The notes beneath the pieces were generated by a model that did not search any database, was not told the origin of the DNA, and was given only the letters and a program-made list of their open reading frames with translations. A stretch of DNA of 64,000 bases from Bin87 sp965220265 (GTDB lineage: Bacteria > Chloroflexota > Dehalococcoidia > Lucifugimonadales > UBA3495), in NCBI GenBank assembly GCA_965220265.1, contig CBDCPM010000004.1:2790001-2854000 (forward strand), given 5' to 3'. The translations under genes and the position numbers were made by a program. The first letter of the stretch is position 1. Each line of letters begins with the position of its first letter. This document shows positions 8,047 to 16,603 of the stretch, in pieces.

Positions 8047-8961
8047 TTGAGCGAAATCAACGAAGTCGCAGACACAGCCGAAAAAATGGTTCCGCTTATC
8101 ATCAGAATCCTCGCGCATCTTCCTATCCCGTGGAAAAGCAAACAAACCCAACAGCCCACGGATCAACAGTCACCGAGTACGGACGTAGCGGCAATCAAGG
8201 AACTGCAGGAGAGCAGTTTTCCACTTGCTTATTACAAAGGGCGTGCGATTGAGGTCGAAGCGTTCGAGCAAGCGCAGGACAAGGAGGCAGACAGGTTGGC
8301 CTCAAATGCGCTGAGCACAGTGGCAATGATTGAGCCCACCTTGGATTTGGAAAAAGTAGATTTGGACGCCCTCAATCCAGAGTTCCTTCGCCGATGGACT
8401 TTCGAGGCATCCAACGTCTCCGACGAAACCCTGCAGAACCTCTGGGCGAGGCTGTTGAAAGGGGAACTCGAAAATCCAGGAAGTGTGTCGAGCGACACTA
8501 TGTCGATTGCGCGGGATATGACCAAGGAACGCGCCAAAGAATTTCAGATCCTGTGTTCAGCGGCACTATATCAATTGGACGGAATACCGAGGGTCGTCGT
8601 CGGGTGTGGTAGGCCGGGGCATGATTCTCTCCGCCCTTATGGGTTGTCTTTTGATGTACTGATGAGGTTGACTCACCACAGGCTAATCATTCCCGAAATG
8701 GACTCGCTACTGAATGTTGGCGAAAACCCAAGGCCTATGTTCGTGGCCCAACATCAAGGCCAAGCATGGCTATTGGTGTCGAAAACAGAAACTACGGCAG
8801 ACAATCCCTACCATCCGATAAATGGCATTTTATTCACGCCAGCAGGCGAAGAACTGTTCCGCGTGGTGGAGCGCATCCCTGTGCCCGAATATACGGCGGC
8901 TATGTTCAAGGATTTAGACAAACAGGGTTGGGTTGTCCGGCCTAATCCTGTATTTCCTTGA
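8047..8961 (+). CDS. DUF2806-family protein
   Basis: A protein of 304 residues starting at a TTG (8047) behind AAAAGGAGCAGGACG. The diagnostic part is WARLLKGELENPGSVSSDT, which is the DUF2806 core, within a mostly helical N-terminal half; the C-terminal third is a mixed winged-helix-like segment (LSFDVLMRLTHHRLI, GILFTPAGEELFRVV). There is no signal peptide or membrane span. DUF2806 proteins have no established biochemical role and are frequent in accessory, phage-associated or defence-like loci. It overlaps the following small gene by one base (TGATG), implying co-translation. Codon use is AT-richer than flanking genes, suggesting transfer. Confidence 0.65.
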   Translation: MSEINEVADTAEKMVPLIIRILAHLPIPWKSKQTQQPTDQQSPSTDVAAIKELQESSFPLAYYKGRAIEVEAFEQAQDKEADRLASNALSTVAMIEPTLDLEKVDLDALNPEFLRRWTFEASNVSDETLQNLWARLLKGELENPGSVSSDTMSIARDMTKERAKEFQILCSAALYQLDGIPRVVVGCGRPGHDSLRPYGLSFDVLMRLTHHRLIIPEMDSLLNVGENPRPMFVAQHQGQAWLLVSKTETTADNPYHPINGILFTPAGEELFRVVERIPVPEYTAAMFKDLDKQGWVVRPNPVFP

Positions 8962-9239
8962 TGAAAGGATCACTCCCTTTATTGAGAGATGCTGGGGCAG
9001 CGTTTTGCACGTCTCTCGTGAAATGGGAGATACGCTACGGAGAAGCCCTGTGGCAGGGAATGCCATCACGGGCAGGCCAGTGGGTACTGATTGGCGAGCG
9101 AGGTTTATATTTTGAAACCCGTGAAGCAGCCGAGGATTATGCCAGCGGACAAGGGCAAACAAGGAACCTGACGGTAGGGCAAGTTCTACCGGACTCGCCG
9201 CCTCCAAGGGACCTTAGCCACCTATTGGACGATGATTAA
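8961..9239 (+). CDS. Small hypothetical protein coupled to the DUF2806 gene
   Basis: A 92-residue frame whose ATG overlaps the previous stop codon (TGATG). An in-frame TTG one codon earlier is an alternative start. It has a short N-terminal helix (AAFCTSLVKWEIRYGEALW), a strand-rich middle (GQWVLIGERGLYFETREAAE) and an acidic tail ending in DDD. I do not recognise a family. Position suggests it works with, or regulates, the DUF2806 protein. Confidence 0.5.
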   Translation: MKGSLPLLRDAGAAFCTSLVKWEIRYGEALWQGMPSRAGQWVLIGERGLYFETREAAEDYASGQGQTRNLTVGQVLPDSPPPRDLSHLLDDD

Positions 9240-9296
9240 ACCCGCAAGAACAATGACAATCGGAACCGCACAGAACGGTTCCAATCCTGATAATCC

Positions 9297-10202
9297 ATGA
9301 ATTTTGAAAATCCTGATTCTGACGACTTACGAAACCGGGTAAGCGCTAACCAATCGCCCCTTGACACCCCACCACCCGACAACCTATTATCCGAATATAT
9401 GTACGCTCTCGCCGACATCTTCGCCCAGGAAACTCAGGAAGGCCGCCTCATCGTCCGCTTCCTCATCTCCACCATGCACGGCGAACTCCCCGACTCCCAA
9501 CCCTGCCACCGTCTCGACGCCGCCCGGCTCCTCGTCAAACTCGGCTTCGAGCCGGCCCAGTCCCTCGTCGACCACGCCGCCACGCGGCGCTCTCCCAAAC
9601 CTCAACCCGATCCCGAAATTCCCGACGCGGCCCACCGCATCCGGTCCGAACTCGCCCAGATCGTCCACGATGAAACCAACCACGGCCACAGCGCCGTCCG
9701 CTTCCTCGTCGACGTCATGCAGGGCCAACTCCCCGACTTCAAACCCTGCCACCGGCTTTCGGCCGCCAAAGAACTCCTCCGCCTCGGCTTCAACCACGAT
9801 CCCGAAGATCAGGGCCAGGACGCCCACGAAGCAACCCCGGCCGAACCCGAACCTGACCCCGCCGAGATCGAAGCCCGGCGCCGCCTCGCCGAGGACATCG
9901 AATTCAGCCGGCACGGCCCCGTGTACTACGCCAGCTATCCCTACCCCTGTGTTTGCGAGGACCGCCGCCATGACTGCAACGGCAACCCCCTCAGCGACCA
10001 CGAACTCGAAAAAGCCGCCCGAAAGACCCCCGGTGAAACCGTCTTTATCCACAACCGTGCGGAAATGGACGCCTTCGCTGCCCGTTACGCCGATTACCTC
10101 ACCCGCCACAACGCCGAGAACCTCCACAACCCAATCGACTTCAACCTCATCCAACCACACCTAAAAACCCCGAGTGATCTTCACCCCGCCCGTGGCCCAT
10201 AG
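9297..10202 (+). CDS. Hypothetical protein with a duplicated ~45-residue domain
   Basis: A protein of 301 residues. Two homologous blocks are visible: about residues 38-83 (RLIVRFLISTMHGELPDSQP then CHRLDAARLLVKLGF) and about 115-160 (SAVRFLVDVMQGQLPDFKP then CHRLSAAKELLRLGF). Each predicts as a helix, a turn and a helix. The C-terminal part carries a C-x-C plus C cluster (YPCVCEDRRHDCNG) that might bind metal, and a final region rich in His and Asn. Helix-rich units ending in R-x-AA-x-LL-x-GF recall small DNA-binding domains such as terminase small subunits, but I cannot name a family. Codon bias matches the GC-rich chromosome, so it is probably real. Confidence 0.6.
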   Translation: MNFENPDSDDLRNRVSANQSPLDTPPPDNLLSEYMYALADIFAQETQEGRLIVRFLISTMHGELPDSQPCHRLDAARLLVKLGFEPAQSLVDHAATRRSPKPQPDPEIPDAAHRIRSELAQIVHDETNHGHSAVRFLVDVMQGQLPDFKPCHRLSAAKELLRLGFNHDPEDQGQDAHEATPAEPEPDPAEIEARRRLAEDIEFSRHGPVYYASYPYPCVCEDRRHDCNGNPLSDHELEKAARKTPGETVFIHNRAEMDAFAARYADYLTRHNAENLHNPIDFNLIQPHLKTPSDLHPARGP

Positions 10203-10241
10203 TTCAACCCGTCCGTCCCCTGCCCGCGCGCCGATCCGTCA

Positions 10242-10259
10242 TTCCCGCTTTTGCGGGAA
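10242..10259. repeat. Short palindromic repeat (TTCCCGC/GCGGGAA)
   Basis: TTCCCGC-TTTT-GCGGGAA, preceded by CCGTCA, matches a dispersed intergenic palindrome type common in many bacterial genomes. It has no T tract, so termination is doubtful. It lies between the duplicated-domain gene and the cyclase gene. Confidence 0.5.
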
Positions 10260-10446
10260 CCTAGGAGACCTGGTCCGCAAACATCCGGTCATATCCAGTT
10301 CATCCTGGGTATCCATGCGAAATTCCCCGTAGTCCTCCAACCGGATGCTCGTGACCGGCGCGCCCATGTTGCGCCGTCTCCCGCCCTGCGTCATAATTCG
10401 ACAACTTGTCGGTCGCCTTAAATCGACAGGGATGGAGGGATGTTCT

Positions 10447-11400
10447 ATGCTGCAAGCCGGTATTCCGTCGGAACAGGAAGTATTGGGCTGGTTCGATAGC
10501 CTGTCGAACTGGGGCCGCTGGGGCGGCGACGACGAGCTGGGCACTCCCAACCTGATCACCCCCGAGAAGACCCGCCAGGCCCTTGCCACCGTTCAGGAAG
10601 GGCTCTGCGTCTCCCTGTCCCGGGACGTCACCTGGGATCCTGAGGTGGACGTGCCCGCCCCTCCGGTCCACTACATGGTCGAGAGCGGCGAGGGCTGGGC
10701 CTCTGGCGACAAGGTATCGTCCCGCGCCTCCGCCGTAGCCATGGACTACATCGGGATGATTTTCCACGGCGTCTCCGTCACCCACGTCGACAGCCTCGCC
10801 CACTTCTTCTGGAACGGCAAGACCTACAACGGCAAGCCAGCCCACATGGTGTCCACCAATTTGGGAGCTACGGTCTGCTCCGTCGAACAGGCTAAGAACG
10901 GCTTCATGACCCGCGGCGTGCTGGTGGACGTCCCGCTCGTCCGCGGTATCGACTGGGTGGAGCGCGGCGAAGGCGTCATGCCCGAGGACATCCTGGCCGC
11001 CGAGGAGCGCTGCGGGTTCCGGATCGAATCCGGTGACGTGCTCCTGATCCGCACCGGGCAACTGCACCGGCGCATGGTCGAAGGTCCAGTCCCGCGGGAA
11101 GCCGGCTCGACCGCGTGCCAAGCCGCGTGCCTTCCCCTGTTCCGGGAGCGGGACATCGCCGTCCTCGGCTCCGACACCGGCAACGACGTGAGCCCGCCCC
11201 AGTATCCGGGCCAGCTCACCAACCCGGTGCACCAGGTCTCCATCACCGCCATGGGTCTGTGGATACTGGACAACGCCAATCTCGAGCAGGTGGCCGACGC
11301 CTGCCGGGAGCGCAACCGCTGGACCTTCATGGTCAGCATCAACCCGTTGCGGCTCCAGAACACTACCGGCTCGCCCGTCAATCCCGTGGCCGTGTTCTAG
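10447..11400 (+). CDS. Cyclase-family (kynurenine-formamidase-like) metal hydrolase
   Basis: From the ATG at 10447, with GGAGGG about 7 bases upstream, the product has 317 residues. The PF04199 metal site is recognisable as FHGVSVTHVDSLAHF, with GVLVDVP downstream, GDVLLIRTGQ and the C-terminal GSDTGNDVSPP and NPVHQ blocks of this family. Members hydrolyse amides or lactones such as N-formylkynurenine or isatin, using a metal bound by the His/Asp cluster. The long N-terminal segment (WGRWGGDDELGTPNLITPE) is typical of the bacterial cyclase-family subgroup. It is a single gene without an operon partner, so the substrate is unknown. Confidence 0.85.
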   Translation: MLQAGIPSEQEVLGWFDSLSNWGRWGGDDELGTPNLITPEKTRQALATVQEGLCVSLSRDVTWDPEVDVPAPPVHYMVESGEGWASGDKVSSRASAVAMDYIGMIFHGVSVTHVDSLAHFFWNGKTYNGKPAHMVSTNLGATVCSVEQAKNGFMTRGVLVDVPLVRGIDWVERGEGVMPEDILAAEERCGFRIESGDVLLIRTGQLHRRMVEGPVPREAGSTACQAACLPLFRERDIAVLGSDTGNDVSPPQYPGQLTNPVHQVSITAMGLWILDNANLEQVADACRERNRWTFMVSINPLRLQNTTGSPVNPVAVF

Positions 11401-11644
11401 CCTGTATGGAAATAGCCCTCGGCCAACTGCCGGGTATATGCTTGGATGACAGTGTCGGGAGCCATTCATCTCAGCCTGCGACCCCGTTCCAACTCCTGGA
11501 GGCATCGACGGTGGGTTGGTTCCGGTCGCATCACAAAAATGCTCCCCAAACGCCGGTGCATTCCATTGACACCATTGCGGCGCTAGGGTATTACTCAAGA
11601 CGGGCCCACAATAGGAGCCCAGCATCCATCGGAGGGTAATCTCA

Positions 11645-11800
11645 ATGACGACTCAAGTTCAGATCTACTGTGTCAAGTGCAAGTCGAAAACCGACTCGCG
11701 TGATGTGCAGGGTGTGACGATGAAGAATGGCCGTCCGGCCACGCAGGCAATCTGCGTTGACTGTGGCACCAAGAAGTTCCGGATTGGGGCCACGCCCTAA
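11645..11800 (+). CDS. DUF5679 small zinc-ribbon protein
   Basis: A 51-residue frame preceded by GGAGGGTAATCTC. It has two CxxC-type pairs: YCVKCKSK near residue 8 and CVDCGTKKFRI near 37, separated by the conserved KNGRPA. This is the DUF5679 pattern, a small zinc ribbon common in Chloroflexota and actinobacteria whose role is unknown. Length, start signal and motif spacing all agree, so it is a real gene despite its size. Confidence 0.85.
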   Translation: MTTQVQIYCVKCKSKTDSRDVQGVTMKNGRPATQAICVDCGTKKFRIGATP

Positions 11801-12066
11801 TCGTCCGGGTGGCCGTCATGGGGTCGCCCACGCGGACCTGCTTGGTGAAGCTCATGCCCAGGATCGACACTGCCGAAAATAGCATGGAGCAGATGACGAT
11901 CCCACCAGGGCGTCTGGCCTCACGGTGCTGCAAAGGAAGCTTCGTCTGGCAACTCCCTTTGCACTTTTAGCGACGCTGAGCACGAGGCTGCGCGACAATT
12001 GTTGAAAGATTAACTCGGCCACCGCCACTGGTTGCGGTGCGCCTTGCATACGGCCACACGATTAGG
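11801..12066. other. Intergenic stretch without a supported gene
   Basis: Between the DUF5679 gene and the terminator no frame shows a family motif. A short minus-strand frame near 11820-11900 is membrane-protein-like (SMLFSAVSILGMSFTKQVRV) and could be a transporter remnant, but it is too short to support. Confidence 0.3.
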
Positions 12067-12091
12067 GGCGCTCGGTTACCGGGCGCCTTTT
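12067..12091 (+). terminator. Hairpin with T tract
   Basis: GGCGC-T-CGGT pairs with ACCG-G-GCGCC around one base, followed by TTTT (12088-12091). It can end plus-strand transcription from the DUF5679 side and sits 20 bases from the convergent flavoprotein gene. Confidence 0.5.
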
Positions 12092-12110
12092 CCCATTCGG
12101 CAGGTGCACA

Positions 12111-13544
12111 TCATTTCCGGCTCGAACCCGCGAACCACCGTAACACCTTCCCGGTCAAGCCCCTCGTCAGCCCTTCCAGGTAGGCCTCCCATGCCAGCTG
12201 CTGGTTGCCGGTGGCCATTGACGGGTACGCTTGCATCGTCCGCGCCACGTCACCCACTTTCAGCCCGTGGTCGCCCGCTATCGCCCACGCCTGCAGCGTT
12301 TCGGCCGCGCGCTGCCCTACCACCGTCACTCCCAGTACTCCGCCGTTTGTCCGCTGCACCACCTTGATGAACCCTTCCGTGCTGCCCTCCGTCACTGCCC
12401 GGTCAACGTGCGTCATGGGGAGCAGCGCCGTGCGCACCTTCTCGCCAAACCGCTGTCGTGCCTGCTCTTCCGTGTAGCCCACGTGCGCCACCTCCGGGTC
12501 GGTGAACGTCGCCCACGAGGGATGCGCCGGCCGGGCCCGAGACCGACCCGGCAGCAGCATGTTTCGGACGGCCATCGCGCCTTGAAACCCTGCGTAGTGC
12601 GTGAACTGGTAGCCGCCCGCGCAGTCGCCGGCCGCGTAAACGCCCTTCACGCTGGTCCGCAGGTAGTCGTCAACTGTAATTCCCCGCGCGCTGTGCTCGA
12701 TCCCTGCCCGTTCCAAACCCAGTCCATCCAACTTCGCCCGGCGCCCCACTGCCACCAGCAAAGCGTCGCCGGAAATCGTCTTCCCACCCGCGTTTACCTC
12801 TACGCCGCGCCCGATACCAGCGTGTCCGACCGACTCCACCGGCGACGAAAGGTGTAGGTCGATCCCGTCCCGTTGCAGCGCGGCGGCAACAATTTCGCCC
12901 GCCTCCGGTTCGTCGTTGGGTAACACGCGGTCCGTGGCCTCCACCAGGGTCACGTGCGAACCCAACCGCTGGCACCCCTGCGCCAGCTCGCACCCGATCG
13001 GCCCACCCCCGATGATGATCAACCTACTCGGCAGTTCTTCCAGTTCCCAGAACGTCTCGTATGTCAGGTACGGCGTCCCGTCCAGTCCGGGAATCGGTGG
13101 TACGAACGGCGATGCTCCGGTGCATACCAGGAAGTGCTTGGCCGATATGTGGCTCCCGTTTACTGCTATGCTGCTGCGGTCCCGAAACTCGGCCCTACCC
13201 TCGATGACCCCGACCCCTTCCATTTGCAACGCCTCCGGCGATTCGGCGGCATAAACCTCCTCTATCGCTCCCCGGACCCGGTTCATCACCAAACCAAAAT
13301 CCACCTCCGGCTCGGCGGCAACAATCCCGTATCTGCTGGCGGTCCGGACGGTGTGCGCCACCTTCGCGGCGTGCAGCAGCGCTTTGCTGGGGACGCAACC
13401 CGTCCAGGTGCAGTCCCCCCCGACCCGGTTGGCTTCGATCAGCGCCACCCGCTGCCCCAGACGGGCCGCGAAGCGGGCCGCGGTCAGGCCGGCGGAACCC
13501 GCGCCGATCACCGCCAGGTCGTATTGCGTTTCCATCGCTCTCAC
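12111..13544 (-). CDS. FAD-dependent pyridine nucleotide-disulfide oxidoreductase (mercuric-reductase-like)
   Basis: A product of up to 477 residues. The first start is GTG at 13544; the ATG three codons later (13535) is equally plausible. The N-terminal FAD fold is VIGAGSAGLTAARFAA, the redox pair is in GGDCTWTGCVPSKALL (C-x4-C), the second nucleotide fold is IIIGGGPIGCELAQ, the FAD contact is VYAAGDCAGG, and the C-terminal dimer domain has ATFTDPEVAHVGYTEE. The GGDCTWTGC form is typical of the MerA-like group without the N-terminal heavy-metal domain or C-terminal vicinal Cys, so mercury reduction is unlikely. A general disulfide or quinone reductase role is more probable. The C-terminal catalytic His-Glu pair of lipoamide dehydrogenase is not evident. 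Confidence 0.85.
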   Translation of the reverse strand: MRAMETQYDLAVIGAGSAGLTAARFAARLGQRVALIEANRVGGDCTWTGCVPSKALLHAAKVAHTVRTASRYGIVAAEPEVDFGLVMNRVRGAIEEVYAAESPEALQMEGVGVIEGRAEFRDRSSIAVNGSHISAKHFLVCTGASPFVPPIPGLDGTPYLTYETFWELEELPSRLIIIGGGPIGCELAQGCQRLGSHVTLVEATDRVLPNDEPEAGEIVAAALQRDGIDLHLSSPVESVGHAGIGRGVEVNAGGKTISGDALLVAVGRRAKLDGLGLERAGIEHSARGITVDDYLRTSVKGVYAAGDCAGGYQFTHYAGFQGAMAVRNMLLPGRSRARPAHPSWATFTDPEVAHVGYTEEQARQRFGEKVRTALLPMTHVDRAVTEGSTEGFIKVVQRTNGGVLGVTVVGQRAAETLQAWAIAGDHGLKVGDVARTMQAYPSMATGNQQLAWEAYLEGLTRGLTGKVLRWFAGSSRK

Positions 13545-13578
13545 AACCTGAATCTACGGCTGAAATATTGTCCGGGAT

Positions 13579-15081
13579 CTACCGCGGTCCCTTGATCTGG
13601 TCCGGCAACCACAGAGCAAGGTCCGGGAACGCGATTATCAATCCGATCACCGCGGCCATGCAGGCCATGAACGGCAGCACGCCGATGTACACGTCGTTGA
13701 TGGTGCCCGTTTTAGCGACTTGGCCCGTTTCGTCCACCTCCTGTTGTGCCACGTCGTGTCGTGCCCCCTGCAGCACGTACAGGCTCAGCCCCTGGGGCGG
13801 GCTGATTTGCGCCGCTTCCAGAAGGATGATCATTATGATCCCGAACCATAACAGGTCCACCTCGGAGGCCCGCAGCACCGGCGAAATGATCGGCAGGGTC
13901 GTCAGCATCATCGAATATGCTTCCATGAATGTCCCCAGCAACAGGTAGAAGACAACCAAGAATAGCACGAGCTGCGCCGTGCCCAGGTTGAAGCTGGCTA
14001 CCCACTCGGCCATGGTGATGGAGATGCGCAGGTAGGCAAAGGCGAATTGCAGCGTGAACGCCGCCATCAGGATGAACAGGATCATCGCCGAGGAGCGGGC
14101 TGCCGAACCGCATGACTCCAGCGTCATCGCGCCCATGAACCGGCAGTAGTTGCGCAGGCTCTCGCCGTCGAACCGGTACTGCTCACGCCATCCCTCCAGG
14201 GTTCCCCGTACCTCCGGCGACATCCGGTCGGCGATGCCGCTCCACAGCAGCAACCAGGCGATGTCCCCCGTGAACAGCCGCACGAAGTTGTAGATGATCG
14301 CCAGCGCCAGCGCGCCGGCCACGCCAAACCCGGCCGCCTCCGACGGTGTCGCCCAACCGAAATAGATGCTTCCCAGCACGATGAAAATCAGCGCGATCAC
14401 CGGGATCATCAGCAACGTGAACAGCAGCCGCTCCGTCCAACCCTCCCAGGTCCAGAACCGACCCTGTTGCTGCCGTGGGGCGATGGCCGGCCAGATCACC
14501 GATGCCACGCCTATCATCAGCATGAACACCAGCGCCAGCAGGATCCCCGGGATGAAACCCGCCAGAAACAGCCGTCCGATGGACTCCCCCACCGTCAGGC
14601 CGTACAGCACTAGCAATATGCTGGGCGGTATCAGGATCCCCAGGGTTCCGCCGGCCGCCAGCGAGCCTACCACCAGCCGTTCCTCGTAACCCTGTTCGCG
14701 AAACGACGGCAGCGCCACCCGGCTTACCGTCGCCGCCGTGGCGATGCTCGACCCGGCGCAGGCGGCGAACACCGCGCAGGATGCGATGTTCGTGTGCAGT
14801 AGCCCGCCCGGGATGAAGTCCACCCACCGTGACAGGGCGCGGTACATCAGGTCGGCGAACCCGCCCCGCAGCACGATCTCCCCCATCAGGATGAACAGCG
14901 GGATGGCCACCAGGTTGACGTTGGTATTGGTCTCCCATGCCCGATTGCCCATGATGTTCCAGACCGGGTTGTCGGAGAACAGGTTGAGCAGGATCAGCGC
15001 CAGCGACCCCAGCGCGCCGGCCACGTACATACCGGCGAAGAACATGACCCCCATCAGGATGAATGCGACGGCGATGAGCAT
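13579..15081 (-). CDS. dctM: TRAP transporter large permease (DctM family)
   Basis: From the ATG at 15081 the protein has 500 residues and about a dozen hydrophobic spans. DctM-family motifs include LVAIPLFILMGEIVLRGG, CAVFAACAGSSIATAATVSR, GGTLGILIPPSILLVLYG and the C-terminal LEAAQISPPQGLSLYVLQG. It is an inner-membrane permease of sodium-driven uptake of organic acids. An extra soluble loop (WREQYRFDGESLRNYCRF) lengthens the middle compared with typical 430-residue members. The small permease (dctQ) and binding protein (dctP) are missing. The next thing upstream is an IS island starting about 150 bases away, so the rest of the operon may have been displaced or deleted. Confidence 0.88.
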   Translation of the reverse strand: MLIAVAFILMGVMFFAGMYVAGALGSLALILLNLFSDNPVWNIMGNRAWETNTNVNLVAIPLFILMGEIVLRGGFADLMYRALSRWVDFIPGGLLHTNIASCAVFAACAGSSIATAATVSRVALPSFREQGYEERLVVGSLAAGGTLGILIPPSILLVLYGLTVGESIGRLFLAGFIPGILLALVFMLMIGVASVIWPAIAPRQQQGRFWTWEGWTERLLFTLLMIPVIALIFIVLGSIYFGWATPSEAAGFGVAGALALAIIYNFVRLFTGDIAWLLLWSGIADRMSPEVRGTLEGWREQYRFDGESLRNYCRFMGAMTLESCGSAARSSAMILFILMAAFTLQFAFAYLRISITMAEWVASFNLGTAQLVLFLVVFYLLLGTFMEAYSMMLTTLPIISPVLRASEVDLLWFGIIMIILLEAAQISPPQGLSLYVLQGARHDVAQQEVDETGQVAKTGTINDVYIGVLPFMACMAAVIGLIIAFPDLALWLPDQIKGPR

Positions 15082-15122
15082 GCGACTGTCGAATGTCTCC
15101 CATATCCGGGTTTTGGGCACGC

Positions 15123-15192
15123 ACAAAAACCCCGTCGTGCGACTTACCGATCTGGCATGGAGCAGCCGGTAATGGTGCCGCGGCGACGGGGT
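15123..15192 (-). terminator. Possible terminator left from a lost upstream gene
   Basis: ACCCCGTCG (15192-15184) can pair with CGACGGGGT (15137-15129) across a 46-nt loop, followed by TTTTG on the minus strand. It precedes dctM, so it would end transcription from a gene formerly upstream on the same strand, now replaced by IS elements. Confidence 0.3.
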
Positions 15193-15232
15193 GAAAAACC
15201 TGCGCCATATTATCCGACGGCGTGGGCACTGT

Positions 15233-15376
15233 CTAGTATTACAACGACGCATTTATGATGGGACGCTTGTCGCTGGCCTATTCCCTTCGTAAACGTACAT
15301 CGGACGACTGTCGCAACAGTCCTTGCGCTACGAAACTTCCCCGAAGCGGCACGTCAAGCCGTCGTTGTAATACTAG
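15233..15376. mobile_element. MITE related to IS701 elements, flanked by CTAG
   Basis: A 136-bp non-coding element lies between CTAG copies at 15233-15236 and 15373-15376. Its ends are perfect inverted repeats beginning TATTACAACGACG. The start TATTACA matches the ends of the IS701 element at 34746 (TATTACAGTCGCGC), so the parent family is probably IS701. It carries no coding frame. Confidence 0.75.
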
Positions 15377-16599
15377 TACTGTTTCAATCTGATCTTGTCG
15401 GATAGATATATTGGAGCTTACGGCGAGCATCTTGGGTGGTAAACCGCCAGTCTATGGCTGATTTTGCTGCGTTGCGCTCGCGTTCGAGCGCCGCAACCTC
15501 TCGCCGCAGCTCCGCCTCATCGCTGATACGGCGGTTCAGACATCCCCTGCTGAAGACGCTCAACTCGATTTCAGCCATGTTCAGCCAGCTGCCGTGCGTA
15601 GGAGTGTAATGAAACTCGAGGCGTTGGGCGATGCGTCGAGCTTCGGATGGCTCAAATGCTGCGTAGAGCGCGCCGAGCTTGTGGGTGTTGAGGTTGTCCA
15701 GTACCAGCCGGACCACCTCGGCATCAGGGTATGCTTCCTCCACCAGCCACCGCATCTGGTGCGCGAAGTCCACGGCAGTGCGGCGCTCGGTCACCTCCAC
15801 AGGTCTCCAGCCACCCCTCGGCTCACAGATCATGAACAGGTTCCGTGTCCCGTTGCGCTGGTACTCGGTGTCATAGCGTGCCACCCGTCCCGGGGCAGCC
15901 TCCAGGGGCGGACGCACCTCCCCAGTCAATTGCCGGGAGGTCTCGTCTGCCGGGAGGTCTCGTCGAAACACACTACCGGACGCTCCGGATGGTACGCCTG
16001 TTGGTACAGGTCCAGCACGTCCTCCATCCGCGCCACGAACTCCCCGCTCACCTTGGGGATACACCACTCCTGCTTCTGCCACGGCTTGAGTGCGTTTTTT
16101 TGAGCATCTGGCGCACCGTCTCCAGGGAGATGCTATCGGCAAACTCCAACTCCACCACCTGGTCGGCCAACAACTGGAGTGTCCAGTGCGTGTGCCCTGC
16201 GGGCGCGGCGCGGCACGCAATGGCGATCAAGTGCGCTTCCTGCTTGCCGTCCAGCTTGCGCTCCTGGCCCGGCCGCGGTCGGTCATTGATGGCGGCCTCA
16301 AGTCCTTCCTCCACGTACCGCTTCCGCGCTCTGGCGACCGTGGCCGCGTTGACCAACAGCACATCGGCTATCTCACGGTCCCGAAGCCCCTGGTCAGCCT
16401 TGAGCAGCGACAGCGCCCGCTTCACGGTGCGCACTGACGCCTTGCCTCGCTGGGACACCTCATTGAGACGCGAGCGTTCGGCCTCGGTCAACTCTACTTT
16501 ATACTTGATGGCAGCCATGGCTGGGCACTTCCTCACACAAAGATCATGCCCAAGTATGGCTGCTTTCTTATATTCTTACAAATCTACCTGGCAACGGTA
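15377..16599 (-). mobile_element. IS630-family element, copy A
   Basis: Bounded by CTAG on both sides (15373-15376 and 16600-16603). The outer bases are TACTGTTTCAATC at the 3' end of the transposase and TACCGTTGCCAGG at its 5' end, imperfect inverted repeats. IS630 is known to insert at CTAG and duplicate TA. Copies B and C (40162 and 43919) share the sequence. At 1223 bp, copy A lacks the 24-bp insert found in B and C. Confidence 0.85.
15384..16518 (-). pseudogene. IS630 transposase, broken by a 17-bp tandem duplication
   Basis: The N-terminal half (ATG at 16518) carries the helix-turn-helix DREIADVLLVNAATVARARK. A run of seven A residues in CTCAAAAAAACG near its end is a likely programmed frameshift site. 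The downstream half has the DDE core: VVCFDETS, VVRLVLDNLNTHKL and THGSWLNMAEIELSVF. Directly after the first Asp codon GACGAGACCTCCCGGCA occurs twice in tandem (15931-15947 and 15948-15964). Removing one copy restores a continuous FDETSRQLTGE reading, so the duplication inactivates an otherwise complete gene. Confidence 0.85.
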
Positions 16600-16603
16600 C
16601 TAG

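Noticed and set aside
10300..11625. 441-residue minus-strand frame opposite the cyclase gene
   Set aside because: No motif, and the plus-strand gene is clearly real.
11673..11933. 86-residue minus-strand frame beside the DUF5679 gene
   Set aside because: A short hydrophobic stretch only, overlapping a confident gene.
12111..13544. Mercuric reductase
   Set aside because: No heavy-metal N domain, no C-terminal vicinal Cys pair and no mer genes nearby.
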